Positions 1-8,814 of a stretch of DNA of 64,000 bases are shown piece after piece (position 1 is the first letter of the stretch; every line of letters starts with the position of its first letter). Both the position numbers and the translations under genes were made by a program. The DNA comes from CAUZJO01 sp963580245 (lineage in GTDB: Bacteria; Sumerlaeota; Sumerlaeia; MVZB01), in contig CAUZJO010000004.1 of NCBI GenBank assembly GCA_963580245.1, positions 1 to 64,000 of the forward strand, read 5' to 3'. Below the pieces are notes generated by a model, which was not told the origin of the DNA, ran no database searches, and saw only the letters and a program-made list of their open reading frames with translations.

Positions 1-329
1 TCAGCCGTCCCGAAAAACACCTCGCGATTCTGCTCCAGCGTCTGGGACTTCCACTGCCGAACCGACCCAAAAGAATTCAAAATGTAGTGCAGACTTTTAC
101 CCGAAAAATTCAAATTTACTCGAAAACGGGCACTTCTAAGCTCTGAACTGCGGAAAATGGGTTAAGACTCACTTGTCAATGGGGGCAGTAAACGCCCTCG
201 GAGGTATGCGTCATCCACCAGACAAGCTAACCCGTACCCGCGCGACGCTGCTCCGGGATAAGAGTTGCGCAAGACACGGACTTTCTGTAGGCTCTTACTG
301 GTAAGAATTATGGGCCGTGGAGAATGAGC
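1..329. other. Left-edge region without a supported gene
   Basis: No complete gene is visible here. On the minus strand an open frame of roughly 28 codons runs off the left edge from about position 85 (a TTG or later start would be needed). It could be the beginning of a gene outside the window, but it is too short to identify. The part next to the AbrB gene holds a small palindrome, listed separately. Confidence 0.4.
293..306 (+). promoter_or_regulatory. Palindrome upstream of the AbrB-type antitoxin, candidate operator
   Basis: A perfect inverted repeat (TCTTAC-TG-GTAAGA) lies about 24 nt upstream of the chosen antitoxin start. AbrB/MazE-fold antitoxins commonly repress their own operon by binding such palindromes, so an autoregulatory operator is a reasonable inference. 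No clear -35/-10 pair is visible beside it. Confidence 0.35.
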
Positions 330-593
330 ATGAAAGCGGTTGCAACGACCAAAATGTCCTCGAAGGGCCAGGTGGTGATCCCCGAGAGTATTCGACGGGA
401 TTTGGATTTGAAGAACGGGGCTCAGTTCATTGTGCTCGGCAAAGGGGACATTGTCATCCTCAAGGCGATTTCGCCCCCCTCGATGAAGGATTTTGACGGC
501 CTCATTGCCCAGGCCCGCAAGCAAGCCCGCAAAGCCGGAATGAAACGATCCGACGTCGCCGCGGCCGTCGCAAAGGCGCGGCGCGGGCGGTGA
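330..593 (+). CDS. AbrB/SpoVT-type antitoxin
   Basis: A small protein of 87 residues. Its first 45 residues form a SpoVT-AbrB swapped-hairpin DNA-binding domain (SSKGQVVIPESIRRDL is the diagnostic stretch). The rest is a basic Lys/Arg/Ala tail that would wrap the partner toxin. ATG 330 is preferred over ATG 324 because GGAG at 319-322 is 7 nt from 330 and only 1 nt from 324. The stop codon overlaps the GTG start of the PIN gene, so the two are probably translationally coupled. The expected role is neutralising the PIN ribonuclease and repressing the operon. The family call is firm; the specific target is inferred from the neighbour. Confidence 0.85.
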   Translation: MKAVATTKMSSKGQVVIPESIRRDLDLKNGAQFIVLGKGDIVILKAISPPSMKDFDGLIAQARKQARKAGMKRSDVAAAVAKARRGR

Positions 594-993
594 AGGCCGT
601 CATCGACACCAATGTGTTTGTGTCAGGCGTTTTTTCACCGGGCCGCCGTACCAGATTCTTCAAGCTTGGCGCGAGGGCAAGCTGCAATGGGTCGTCTCAC
701 CTCAAATCCTTGATGAGTATCGGAGGGTGGGGGAAGCTTTGGCTGATCAATTCACGGGCGTTGCGCTCGAACTGATCCTGGAACTCTTAATCGTTAAAGC
801 GCAACTGATTCTCGCCCCTGAACTCCCCGGACCCGTGTGCGATGACCCGGATGATGACAAGTTCTTGGCCTGCGCGCTCGCGGGCGGCGCCAAGTTAATT
901 ATCAGCCGAGACAAACACCTCTTAAAGGTGGGTGAGTACCGGGGCGTCCAGGTTCTGAGGCCCCGCGCTTTCATTGATCAATATTTTCCTTAA
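590..993 (+). pseudogene. PIN-domain toxin (COG1569-like), frameshifted
   Basis: The start (KAVIDTNVFVSGVF) carries the first acidic residue of the PIN nuclease fold. The later part carries DDPDDDKFLACALAGGAK and IISRDKHLL, the remaining acidic positions of this VapC-like ribonuclease family. The two halves are in different frames. Restoring one T to the T6 run near 630-636 gives a continuous protein (VFFTGPPYQILQAWREGK and onward) with family-typical sequence through the junction, so a one-base deletion is the whole lesion. GTG 590 overlaps the antitoxin stop. Either the toxin has been inactivated by slippage or the assembly lost a base. If functional it would cleave RNA and be held by the upstream AbrB partner. 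Confidence 0.8.
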
Positions 994-1042
994 AAGTCAG
1001 ACTCCTGTTGAGCACCCTGCACTTACCCTTTCAAAGAAAGCG

Positions 1043-1075
1043 TTGCAATTCGCCTCCGCCGTGCTTACAATGTAA
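1043..1075 (+). promoter_or_regulatory. mazEF promoter with overlapping palindromic operator
   Basis: TTGCAA at 1043-1048 and TACAAT at 1066-1071 are separated by exactly 17 nt and resemble a sigma-70-type promoter. The perfect palindrome TTACA-A-TGTAA (1065-1075) sits over the -10 box, 19 nt before the MazE start. This is the position expected for MazE/MazEF autorepression. Motifs are seen directly; function is inferred. Confidence 0.6.
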
Positions 1076-1093
1076 TCACATGGAGTTGGCCTC

Positions 1094-1351
1094 ATGAAAA
1101 CACGCATCGTAAAGATCGGCAATTCTCAAGGGGTGCGAATCCCCAAACCGTTGATTGAGGAGACAGGTCTCAAAGGCGAGGTCGAAATCAATGCGCACAA
1201 TGGCGCGCTCATCATCCGCGCCGCCAAGAAGCCGCGCGAAGGTTGGGACGCGGCCTTCAAAATGATGGCTGAGCAGGCAAATGATGCGCCGCCTGGCCCT
1301 GATGCGACGTTCCCGACTCAGTGGGACGTGGATGAATGGGAATGGCGGTAA
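1094..1351 (+). CDS. mazE: MazE-type antitoxin
   Basis: An 85-residue AbrB-fold antitoxin. The N-terminal domain (RIVKIGNSQGVRIPKPLIEE) is the MazE DNA-binding motif. The C-terminal third is acidic and Trp-rich (ending DVDEWEWR), as expected for the flexible segment that blocks the MazF active site. It overlaps the MazF gene by about 10 nt, the usual coupled order. A palindrome over the -10 box upstream suggests autoregulation. It differs clearly from the AbrB protein 500 bp upstream, so these are two independent modules and not a duplication. Confidence 0.9.
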   Translation: MKTRIVKIGNSQGVRIPKPLIEETGLKGEVEINAHNGALIIRAAKKPREGWDAAFKMMAEQANDAPPGPDATFPTQWDVDEWEWR

Positions 1352-1665
1352 ACCGTTTTGATGTCTTCTTGGTAAGCCTCGATCCCACGGTGGGAGGCGA
1401 GATCAAGAAGACCCGGCCTTGCGTCGTGATCTCTCCCGACGAGATGAATCGTCACATCCGAACCGTCCTCATCGCGCCGATGACCACCAAGGGCCGGCGG
1501 TATCCAACTCGAGTTGAATGCAGCTTCAAAGGCAAGACCGGTCAAATCGCCTTGGAACAAATGCGTAGCGTGGACGTCGCGCGACTTGTCAAGAAACGGG
1601 GACATCTCGATAAGGGAACCTCGGACAAGGTGCTAACCGTACTCCAGGAAATGTTCGCCCCATAA
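1342..1665 (+). CDS. mazF: MazF/PemK-type mRNA endoribonuclease toxin
   Basis: A toxin of 107 residues of the PemK/MazF family. Conserved blocks are visible: RFDVFLVSLDPTVGGEIKKT (N-terminal loop with the catalytic Arg region), RPCVVISPDEMN, VLIAPMTTKG and the strand ending in GQIALEQMRSVD. The family cleaves single-stranded RNA at short specific sequences. ATG 1342 fits the family N-terminus better than ATG 1336, two codons earlier. The gene is intact, with its antitoxin directly upstream and overlapping. Confidence 0.9.
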   Translation: MAVNRFDVFLVSLDPTVGGEIKKTRPCVVISPDEMNRHIRTVLIAPMTTKGRRYPTRVECSFKGKTGQIALEQMRSVDVARLVKKRGHLDKGTSDKVLTVLQEMFAP

Positions 1666-1820
1666 TCGACGCGCCGTCGGATCATTTCCCCGCAACATAC
1701 TCAACCTTCACCCCATCATGACGGCCCAGCCCCTCGATAACAAACCGCGCCCTCCACTTTCGTCTTTTTTTCGCTTGACCTCCCCGCAGCCATCGTGGAA
1801 CGATTCAACCACGCCGGTTT

Positions 1821-2808
1821 ATGGGAGGTCCTGGGCCAATGGGTGGTCGTGAGGGTTATGAACGGATGTATCAAGCCCAGTTCGACGCCCCGTCGCCGGG
1901 CGAGACGGTCTACGGCGCCAGTCGCGCGCCGATTCTGAGCCGGGCCACGGGGTTTTTGCGGGGTTTCGATCTGACCATGCAGATCCAGGTCGGCTGCCCC
2001 GGCGGGTGTCTCTATTGTTACGTGCCGACCAATGCGTGGTTCACGTCGCACCGCGCCCGCGGGCCGGGGGGCCGGTTGTGGGGGTACCGGGTTTTCAATA
2101 AGGACGAGGTCATCGCGCAATTGCGGCAGAACCTGCTGGCCGGGGTCCTCCGCGACCGGACGATCTATTGGAGCGGCGTGACCGATCCCTACGCGGCCCC
2201 GCCGGCGGTCACCCGCGGTCTCTGGAAAACGCTGATCGAGTCCCCACCGCCGCTACGGCCTCGGCGGATCGTCGTCCAGACCCGCTTTCGCCCCGACCGA
2301 GAGCGGATGGCCGCCTACGCCGCATCAACCGTGCCGTTGGACGGCGGCCCAGCGGTGGTGGTCAGTTTCAGCGTGGGGACCGGACCGGGATGATTTGATC
2401 CGCGCGTGGGAGAAATCCACGCCGAAACTCGCTCAGCGACTCGCGACCATCGAGAATCTCAGAGCCGCCGACATCACCGTCATCCCCACCTTGAGCCCAT
2501 TCGCCCTTTGGGATGACATGCCCGGAACACTGCATCGTTTTCAGCCTTTGGAAATCCCATACATCACCGTCCTGTTCTTCAAACAGCCCCCCCCTTCGTC
2601 CCGCGCGGCGACCACTCCGCGAAGGTTCCTCGATTATCTACGTCGCGAATACCCCATGCTCCTGGACGAAACTTGGCAGGGCGAGCGACTGGATGAGATG
2701 CGTTGGATCTACGGCCCCGACCGGGTCATCCCCGGCCAAGCCGGATTCGAAACGCTCACGCGCCCGCACACGATTTGCACGTCAAACCAACTTGGGTGCG
2801 CACGATAA
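1821..2808 (+). pseudogene. Radical SAM protein of the SPL-like family, frameshifted
   Basis: The N-terminal half contains CPGGCLYCY (C-x3-C-x2-C, about residue 56), which binds the 4Fe-4S cluster of radical SAM enzymes. It is followed by the YWSGVTDPYAAPP block typical of spore-photoproduct-lyase-like and Rv2578c-like proteins. The frame ends at TGA 2391-2393. The same protein continues in another frame from about 2385 (DDLIRAWEKSTPKLAQRL). Removing one G in the ACCGGACCGGG stretch near 2380 joins the halves as SVGTDRDDLIRAWE. Substrate is unknown, and these uncharacterised proteins should not be called DNA photolyase-like repair enzymes without evidence. The start could also be 1839, which has GGAGG about 10 nt upstream. 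It stands alone between MazEF and a convergent gene. Confidence 0.75.
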
Positions 2809-2907
2809 TCTTATAAACCCGCTGATAGGTTCAAAAGGGCTCTGTTTGACGGATGCATGAAAGCACCCATCCGAACTTGACGCGCATTTTTCGGGTATTG
2901 TGCCGGA

Positions 2908-3255
2908 TTAACTTGACTGAGGTTTGAGCACGTCTTCCACCCACTGCAGACCGGCCATCATCTGAGGGAAGCCGAGTGTGGGGCAGGTCAGTAGCGCGAC
3001 CTGACGCAGTGACTCTGGCTCGACGCCCGCCGCGACGGCTTTGCGCGTGTGGGCATGGGCCGCTCCCTCGAGCCGGGCGCCCAGTGAAATGCCCAGTTTA
3101 ACCAGGGCGATTTCGCGCTTGCCGAGGGGTCCGGCCGCGCGCACCGCGTCGCCGAGGTCGCTATAAGCCTTGGCGATCTCCGGATAGCGTTCGGTGAATT
3201 GCCGGAACGGTTTCGGCGGCGGCGGCGGGAATTCATCGGCCGGGGGATTCGACAT
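2908..3255 (-). CDS. Carboxymuconolactone decarboxylase (CMD)/AhpD-family protein
   Basis: A 115-residue all-helical protein. The segment GKREIALVKLGISLGARLEG followed by AHAHTRKAVAAGVEPESLRQ matches the CMD/AhpD core. The AhpD Cys-x-x-Cys redox pair is replaced here (no CxxC; the only Cys is in LLTCPTLGFP), so an AhpD-type peroxidase-reductase role is unlikely. ATG 3255 is chosen because AAGGAG lies 7 nt upstream; a longer frame starts at 3393 but overlaps the citrate synthase gene. It follows citrate synthase by 20 nt on the same strand, so the two are probably cotranscribed. The biochemical role is unknown. Confidence 0.8.
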   Translation of the reverse strand: MSNPPADEFPPPPPKPFRQFTERYPEIAKAYSDLGDAVRAAGPLGKREIALVKLGISLGARLEGAAHAHTRKAVAAGVEPESLRQVALLTCPTLGFPQMMAGLQWVEDVLKPQSS

Positions 3256-3275
3256 GAAATCATCTCCTTCACATA

Positions 3276-4586
3276 TTATTTTCGCTGGTCCATCGGAACG
3301 AACGCGCGCTTGTCGGCGCCGAGGTAAACCTGACGCGGGCGGGCGATGCGTTGCTCGGGATCGGTCAGCATCTCTTCCCACTGAGCGATCCAACCGCTTG
3401 TGCGCGGTATCGCGAAGAGGACCGGAAAGATCTCCATCGGGAAATTCATCGCCTGGTAGATGATGCCGGAGTAAAAATCCACGTTCGGATAAAGCTTGTG
3501 CGAAACGAAATACTCGTCCTCGAGCGCGATACGTTCCAGTTCCAACGCAACGTCCAACATCGGATTGCGGCCCGTGACCTCGAAGACCTCGTCCGCGATC
3601 CGCTTGATGATGCGCGCCCGCGGATCGTAATTCTTATAGACGCGATGCCCAAATCCCATCAGCCGAACTTCCTTGGCCTTCACGCGCTTGATGTAGTCCG
3701 GGATATTCTTTTTGGAACCGATCTCGTTCAGCATGCGAAGCACCTGTTCGTTCGCGCCGCCGTGGAGCGGACCATAGAGCGCCGCCGCCGCGGCCGCGAG
3801 GGATACGAAAGGGTCGGCCAACGAGCTGCCGACGCAACGCATGGCACTGGCGCTGCAATTCTGCTCGTGGTCGGCGTGCAGGATAAACAAGACATCCAAC
3901 GCCTTTTGCAAAACCGGATTGGGTTCGTAATTCGACTCGGTCATCTTGTACATCATGCTGAGGAAATTACCCGTATAGCTCAGGTCGTCGTCCGGATAGA
4001 CATAGGGGAAACCATGACGATGGCGGTAGGCATAGGCCGCGATGGTCGGCATCTTGCCGATGAGCCGATGGGTCTGGTGTTTGCGCGCCTCGGCGTCGCC
4101 GGTGTTCTTCGCGTCGGGATAGAACGTCGAGAGGGCGGCCACGGTGCTGACGAGAATGCCCATCGGGTGCGCGTCGTAGTGGAAGCCGTTCATGAAGTGT
4201 TTAATGCTCTCGTGCAACATCGCGTGATGCCTGATTTGGTATTCCCAATCATCAAGCTGCGCTTTGTTCGGAAGTTCTCCATAAAGGATCAGATACGCCA
4301 CTTCCAAATAGGTGCAATTCTCGGCCAGCTCGTCGATCGGATAGCCACGATAGCGAAGGATGCCTTTCTCGCCGTCGATGAAGGATATGTTGCTCTTGCA
4401 CGAGGCCGTGTTCGTGAAGGCCGGGTCATAGCTCATCAAGCCGAATTCATCGTCGGTGACCTTGATATTGCGTAGTGCCGAAGCCTTGATCGTGGCCCCC
4501 GAATCGGGGTAAATACCGTATTCGATAGGCAATTCGTATTGCGCTCCGGTCCTATTGTCCGTGATTGTCAAGGTGTCGCTACCCAT
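3276..4586 (-). CDS. gltA: Citrate synthase
   Basis: A full-length citrate synthase of 436 residues that condenses oxaloacetate and acetyl-CoA at the entry of the TCA cycle. The first ~50 residues match the N-terminal extension of GltA-type hexameric bacterial enzymes. Catalytic elements are present: the His in LHADHEQNCSAS (about residue 238), the His in MGFGHRVYKNYDPRAR (about 314) and the Asp in NVDFYSGI (about 370). CoA-binding and C-terminal PRQVYLGADKR segments are intact. It precedes the CMD-family gene in a probable two-gene operon. With aconitase B at 57.8 kb it indicates a working oxidative TCA entry. No lesions are seen. Confidence 0.97.
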   Translation of the reverse strand: MGSDTLTITDNRTGAQYELPIEYGIYPDSGATIKASALRNIKVTDDEFGLMSYDPAFTNTASCKSNISFIDGEKGILRYRGYPIDELAENCTYLEVAYLILYGELPNKAQLDDWEYQIRHHAMLHESIKHFMNGFHYDAHPMGILVSTVAALSTFYPDAKNTGDAEARKHQTHRLIGKMPTIAAYAYRHRHGFPYVYPDDDLSYTGNFLSMMYKMTESNYEPNPVLQKALDVLFILHADHEQNCSASAMRCVGSSLADPFVSLAAAAAALYGPLHGGANEQVLRMLNEIGSKKNIPDYIKRVKAKEVRLMGFGHRVYKNYDPRARIIKRIADEVFEVTGRNPMLDVALELERIALEDEYFVSHKLYPNVDFYSGIIYQAMNFPMEIFPVLFAIPRTSGWIAQWEEMLTDPEQRIARPRQVYLGADKRAFVPMDQRK

Positions 4587-4851
4587 GATTGTCGATCTCC
4601 TTTACCTACGTCCCGCCATCATCCTTCTTTCCCACAAGAGAATTCAACCGGATTCTTCGCCATGCCCCAGCGCGGTCGGGCGTAGACCCTTGGGATATAT
4701 GATTAGGGAGTCTTATTCGGCCGCCGGATTGTTCCGTTGGTTCCATTGAGCGCCGTTATCAATAGTCGCGCGTTTGAAAACAACACCCGTTTCAAAAAAA
4801 ATGATGGCCGGTCTCGGTCCCGAGCGGTGCCACCGGTTCTTGTATGCGCAA

Positions 4852-5805
4852 TCAGGCCGGGCCCGGGGCGTCGAACAGCGCACGGCAGGCCGCCTCGTCG
4901 GCGCGGAGCTGTTCGATCAGGGCCTCGACCGATTCGAAGCGGCGCTCCTCGCGCATTTTGGAGATGAACGTGACCGTCAGCTCGCGGCCGTAGAGATCGC
5001 CCTGGAAGTCGAACAGGTGCGCCTCGATCGCCCGGCGTTTGTTCTCGAAGGTCGGACGCACGCCGATGTTCAGCATCCCATCGTAGTGGCCGCCGGGCCC
5101 CTCTTCGTCCAGAACGACGCGGACGGCATAGACCCCGTCGCCGGGGATAAGCTGGTTCACGGGGGGATCGAGGTTGGCCGTGGGGAAGCCGATGGTTTGG
5201 CCGCGCGCATCGCCCTTGATCACCAGACCGGTCACACTATAGGGGCGGCCCAGAAGGCGCACCGTCAGGTCCAGCCGTCCATCTTGGATCGACTGGCGCA
5301 CTCGGGTGGAACGGACGGGCGCGCGGTCGTCGCTCAAGGTTTCCAGGACATCCAGCTCGATGTCGCGCGCCCCGCAAAATGCTCGCAACAGCTTGACGTC
5401 GCCCACCCCCTTATGTCCGAAGCGGAAGTCGGGACCGCAGGTGATCGAGCGCGCCCGGCAGCCCTCCAGGACGATCTCCTCGAGAAACCGCTGGGCCGTG
5501 ATGCCCGCGAACTCAGCCGTGAAATCGACCATCATGCACAGGTCCGCGCCGCATTGCTCGATCAGGCGGATTTTTTGCTCCGGCGTCGTGAGAAAGCGCG
5601 GCGCGTAAGGCGGTGCGAGGAGCGTCAATGGGTGCGCGCGAAAGGTGAGCGCGAGCGACTTGATGCCCAGCTCGCCGGCGCGGCGGGCGGCGTGGTTCAG
5701 CAGCAACTGATGGCCGCGGTGGACCCCGTCGAAGACGCCGACCGACATGCAAACGCCCCCAACACGGGCTGGCCGCAAGGATTGTAGGTCGCTGAACAGT
5801 TGCAT
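4852..5805 (-). CDS. ribF: Bifunctional riboflavin kinase/FAD synthetase
   Basis: This 317-residue enzyme makes FMN from riboflavin and then FAD. The N-terminal nucleotidyltransferase domain shows GVFDGVHRGHQ (HxGH-type motif), CGPDFRFGHKGVGD and STRVRQSIQDG. The C-terminal riboflavin kinase domain starts near RPYSVTGLVIKGDARG, with GQTIGFPTANL (PTAN motif), and ends with the flavin-binding LYGRELTVTFISKMREE. ATG 5805 has AGGA a few bases upstream and fits the family N-terminus. An alternative start at 5838 would add 11 residues that do not look conserved. It follows the WecA-like gene on the same strand with a 45 nt gap. Confidence 0.95.
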   Translation of the reverse strand: MQLFSDLQSLRPARVGGVCMSVGVFDGVHRGHQLLLNHAARRAGELGIKSLALTFRAHPLTLLAPPYAPRFLTTPEQKIRLIEQCGADLCMMVDFTAEFAGITAQRFLEEIVLEGCRARSITCGPDFRFGHKGVGDVKLLRAFCGARDIELDVLETLSDDRAPVRSTRVRQSIQDGRLDLTVRLLGRPYSVTGLVIKGDARGQTIGFPTANLDPPVNQLIPGDGVYAVRVVLDEEGPGGHYDGMLNIGVRPTFENKRRAIEAHLFDFQGDLYGRELTVTFISKMREERRFESVEALIEQLRADEAACRALFDAPGPA

Positions 5806-5849
5806 GAGCGTTCCTAGTTCTCGATTTGCCCGACCCAAGGGCGACGCGA

Positions 5850-6938
5850 TCAGGCCGAATTGCCCCGCCGACCGGTCAGTTCCAGCATGACAATGACCCC
5901 GAACAACATCGCGAGCGCCGACAGATGCACCAGGGCCTCACCCCAACCGAGCTGGCGCAGCGGGAGCGCAAGCAAGCCGCAGGCGCCGGCGAGCAGAGCG
6001 ATCGTGAACGTCGCGGCCCTCACGCTGAATCCCATCGCCAGCAGCCGATGCGAGAAGTGGCTGCGGTCGCCGACCATTAACGGCCGTCCTTCGCGGCGGC
6101 GGATATAGAGGACCGACAGAGTATCAAACAGCAGCACGCCCATGATCGCCAGCGGCATCAGGACGGGCAGCGCCGACGAGCACCCCAACTCGAAATAGGT
6201 GATCAGGATCGAGAAGACCGCCATTAGATAACCGACCGTCAGGCTGCCCGCATCGCCCATGAACAGCGAGGCGGGATGAAAATTATAGATCATGAACCCC
6301 GCCAGCGTCCCCGCCAGACACAGGAACAACGCCGGAAGCCACAATTCGCCCCCCTGAAGGGCCGCCGCGACGAGGACCAGGCAGATGACCAGCGCCACCG
6401 AGCCGGCCAGGCCGTCCATGTTGTCGAGCAAATTAAAGGAATTCGTCAGCACAAGCACCCACAGGGCCGTGGCCAGCCATCCGATGGGGCCGGGAAGGAA
6501 TCCGCGGATCGTGATGTCGGCGCCCACCAGGGGGACGACCGCGAGGAGCTGGACGGCCAGCTTGGTCTTCGGCCCCAGGGGTCGCAGGTCGTCGGTCAAA
6601 CCGAGCGCAAAGACCACCCCCGCGCCCCCAAGGACCGCCCATACCTGAACGCGGATGCCGGCGATGTTCTCGAGATACGGCCCCAGCGCCGACAGACCGG
6701 CGGGCAAGCGCGAGGCAAGCGCATCCGCCCCGATCATCCCCCCGGCCACCAGCAATCCGAACGTGGCGAAGATGCCCCAACCGCCGGTCATCGCGATGGC
6801 CCGATCGTGCGCCTTGCGGCCCTCGGGCTGGTCGAGCAACCCCCAGATTCGCCCCAAGCGGCGGGCGACCGCGCACAGGACCGCCGACAGCGTCAAAGCG
6901 ACGAGAAAAACGGCGATGTAGAGAACCAGCCAATGCAT
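5850..6938 (-). CDS. WecA/TagO-type undecaprenyl-phosphate sugar-1-phosphate transferase
   Basis: A polytopic membrane enzyme of 362 residues with about ten hydrophobic segments. It belongs to the MraY/WecA superfamily that moves a sugar-1-phosphate (often GlcNAc-1-P) from UDP-sugar to undecaprenyl phosphate, starting glycan assembly on the inner membrane. Diagnostic motifs are GLTDDLRPLGPKTKL (DDxxD-like), TNSFNLLDNMDGLAG, SLFMGDAGSLTVG and VGDRSHFSHRL. The last loop identifies the WecA/Rfe side rather than MraY, which lacks this His-rich form. A role in starting O-antigen or another surface polymer fits the LPS genes at 43.5-46.7 kb. The exact sugar cannot be read from sequence. Confidence 0.88.
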   Translation of the reverse strand: MHWLVLYIAVFLVALTLSAVLCAVARRLGRIWGLLDQPEGRKAHDRAIAMTGGWGIFATFGLLVAGGMIGADALASRLPAGLSALGPYLENIAGIRVQVWAVLGGAGVVFALGLTDDLRPLGPKTKLAVQLLAVVPLVGADITIRGFLPGPIGWLATALWVLVLTNSFNLLDNMDGLAGSVALVICLVLVAAALQGGELWLPALFLCLAGTLAGFMIYNFHPASLFMGDAGSLTVGYLMAVFSILITYFELGCSSALPVLMPLAIMGVLLFDTLSVLYIRRREGRPLMVGDRSHFSHRLLAMGFSVRAATFTIALLAGACGLLALPLRQLGWGEALVHLSALAMLFGVIVMLELTGRRGNSA

Positions 6939-7404
6939 GGTATTGCGAGTTGGATGCTTTCAAGCTCACGGTGATCCCATAAACCCATGCAGCTTGACAA
7001 AACACCCCTTTGATGGCAAGCGCGACGCGGTTGAAAGGCAATGGGACGCAGATTTTACGGATTGGGCGGATTTTCACGGACCAAGCCCGGCGTCATGAAG
7101 CCAGCCAAAACGATCTCGCGCCATAATCAAGATGGGGACGACGATGAGGGCGAATACCTTAAAGGCACCTCTAAAAATTCAGTCCCGGCAGGGACGATTG
7201 CTTTCAGCCCGCCACGCAAGTGGCGGGAAATCAAACCAATAAAGAATTGGAGTCCCATCGGGACGACCGCAAACCGGATTTTTAGAGGTTCCATTAAGCA
7301 TGTTTAATAGATCTCAAACGCCAATGCGGCGGGTGCTGAGATTCTGAACAATCATTCCAGCCCAAACAAGACCATGCCTGAAATCCGCCGTGCCGATAGC
7401 TCGC
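6939..7404. other. Intergenic region holding a compound hairpin element
   Basis: The gap between the WecA-like gene and the end of the DUF1501 gene encodes no convincing protein. Its centre (7167-7289) is a compound inverted repeat listed separately; the flanks show nothing recognisable. Confidence 0.6.
7167..7289. repeat. Compound inverted repeat of nested hairpins (REP/BIME-like)
   Basis: The element is bounded by a perfect 12-bp inverted repeat, ACCTCTAAAAAT (7167-7178) and its complement (7278-7289). Inside are four small hairpins: GTCCC-GGCA-GGGAC (7182-7195), CCCGCCAC-GCAA-GTGGCGGG (7208-7227, GNRA-type loop), CCAAT-AAAGA-ATTGG (7236-7250) and GTCCC-ATC-GGGAC (7252-7264). The layout resembles REP/BIME elements that are dispersed by REP-associated tyrosine transposases. 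No transposase is adjacent and no second copy was found in the window. Confidence 0.75.
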
Positions 7405-8775
7405 TCAAGCAAACAGCTCGCTGATCTCCCCGAAGTCCATCGGTCCCTTCGGCGAGATGCTTTCGATATACTCAAACGCGCGGCCCGAGGGGGTTTGCGT
7501 GACTTTCTTGGTCCAGTCGATGCCCATCAGGGAATAGATCGTAATCAGGACGTCCTCGGGATAGATCGACCGTCCCTTATGCCAGCCCGTCTCGGTGGGG
7601 TGGGCGCCGATTTCGTCGGTTGCGCCGATGACCTTTCCGCCTTGGACCCCCGCGCCGGCGAACACACCGACGCCGGCATAGCGGTAGTGATCGCGCCCGC
7701 CGCCCATCGTCAATTCGCCCGGCGTGCGGCCGAATTCGCCCATGCAGGCGATGAAAACCCTGTCGATCAGGCGTTCTCCCTGGGCGTCTTTTCGCGACTC
7801 AAGGTCGTCGAGCAGGTTGGACAGGGCGGCGTCGAGTTGGCCGCACAATGAATATTGGCCGGCACCCGCGGCGTAGGCCCCGCCGTGCAGGTCCCAGCCT
7901 CCGTGCGAGATGAAGATGAATTTCGCCCCCGCATCGGCCTCAACCATATTGCGGGCCATGACGCAGGAGTCGCCCAAGCCCGTCGCGCCGTAACGCGCAT
8001 GGTCCTCCGCTGGAACGCTGAAGACCGGCCCGGCCTTGGGGTTGTCGAGCATCGGGTAGGCCGACTGATAATAGGCGTCGATATCGCTGAATATCCGGCC
8101 CCGGTGCGGGTCCGTCTCGCGCCAGCCGCGGTCAAGCCTGCCGAGCAACTGCCGACGCCGTTGATAATCCCCTTTCTCGCTGTCGGAGAGGACAAAGGGC
8201 GGCGGCGAATCGCTGAACATCGCCATGGGGGCGTGCGCCGACGGCAACATGCCGGGCCCGACGAGCGAGGACGTATCCATGTTCATCGCGACGAAGGGCG
8301 GGAGGAAGTCCGATGCCCGGCGCTGGTCCCGGGTTTCATAGGCGATCACCGAGCCGACCGATGGGATTTCCTGAAGTCTGGCCGGGCTGAGGATTCGCCC
8401 CGCCTGCAAGTAATAGGTGCCCCTTGCGTGCTCGGCCTCCCATGCCTCAAGCGAGCGGATGATGGCATACTTGTCGAGGCGTTTGGAAAGCTCCGGCATC
8501 AACCCCACCGGCATGCGGACGCCCGGCTTGACGGTCTGGATATCAAAATCCTCCGGCGTCCATTTGCCTTCCTTCACGTCGAAGGTGTCAAGCTGGCTGG
8601 GGCCGCCCTGTAGGAACAACAGGATGCAGACATCGGCCCCGCCGCGCATCTTGGCCGAGGATTTCGCCTCGACGTTGCTCGCCCTGAGGATCGGCGCGAG
8701 GGAGTAACCCAGGACGCTGACCCCGCCGATTCTCATAAAGTCTCTACGCGTCAGTCTCGGGATTTCAAGTGCCAT
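7405..8775 (-). CDS. DUF1501 family Tat-exported protein (alkaline-phosphatase-fold)
   Basis: This 456-residue protein has a twin-arginine signal (LTRRDFMRIGGVSVLGYSLA). Typical DUF1501 segments follow: CILLFLQGGPSQLDTFD, MARNMVEADAGAKFIFISHG, GWDLHG, FIACMGEFGRTP and GGGRDHY. DUF1501 proteins share the alkaline-phosphatase/sulfatase fold, and the Asp and His residues in the GGPSQLDTFD, GWDLHG and GRDHY segments could bind metal. It is 39 nt downstream of the DUF1549/DUF1553 cytochrome gene, the standard pairing in Planctomycetota-like genomes. The pair is exported, but its substrate is not known. Confidence 0.92.
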   Translation of the reverse strand: MALEIPRLTRRDFMRIGGVSVLGYSLAPILRASNVEAKSSAKMRGGADVCILLFLQGGPSQLDTFDVKEGKWTPEDFDIQTVKPGVRMPVGLMPELSKRLDKYAIIRSLEAWEAEHARGTYYLQAGRILSPARLQEIPSVGSVIAYETRDQRRASDFLPPFVAMNMDTSSLVGPGMLPSAHAPMAMFSDSPPPFVLSDSEKGDYQRRRQLLGRLDRGWRETDPHRGRIFSDIDAYYQSAYPMLDNPKAGPVFSVPAEDHARYGATGLGDSCVMARNMVEADAGAKFIFISHGGWDLHGGAYAAGAGQYSLCGQLDAALSNLLDDLESRKDAQGERLIDRVFIACMGEFGRTPGELTMGGGRDHYRYAGVGVFAGAGVQGGKVIGATDEIGAHPTETGWHKGRSIYPEDVLITIYSLMGIDWTKKVTQTPSGRAFEYIESISPKGPMDFGEISELFA

Positions 8776-8814
8776 GATCAGGGGCCCCCTTCCGAAGCTC
8801 CAGAGAAGAGAATA

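Noticed and set aside
293..306. The palindrome before the AbrB gene as a terminator
   Set aside because: No U-run follows and it sits directly upstream of a gene start, so an operator is more likely.
1821..2808. The radical SAM gene as the maturase of the sulfatases at 29.9-34.5 kb
   Set aside because: It has C-x3-C-x2-C followed by SPL-like sequence, lacks the extra cysteine clusters of anaerobic sulfatase maturases, is frameshifted and lies 27 kb away.
2840..2880. Hairpin GGATG/CATCC between the radical SAM and CMD genes as a shared terminator
   Set aside because: The stem is only about six pairs with a long loop and no adjacent T-run on either strand at the right distance.
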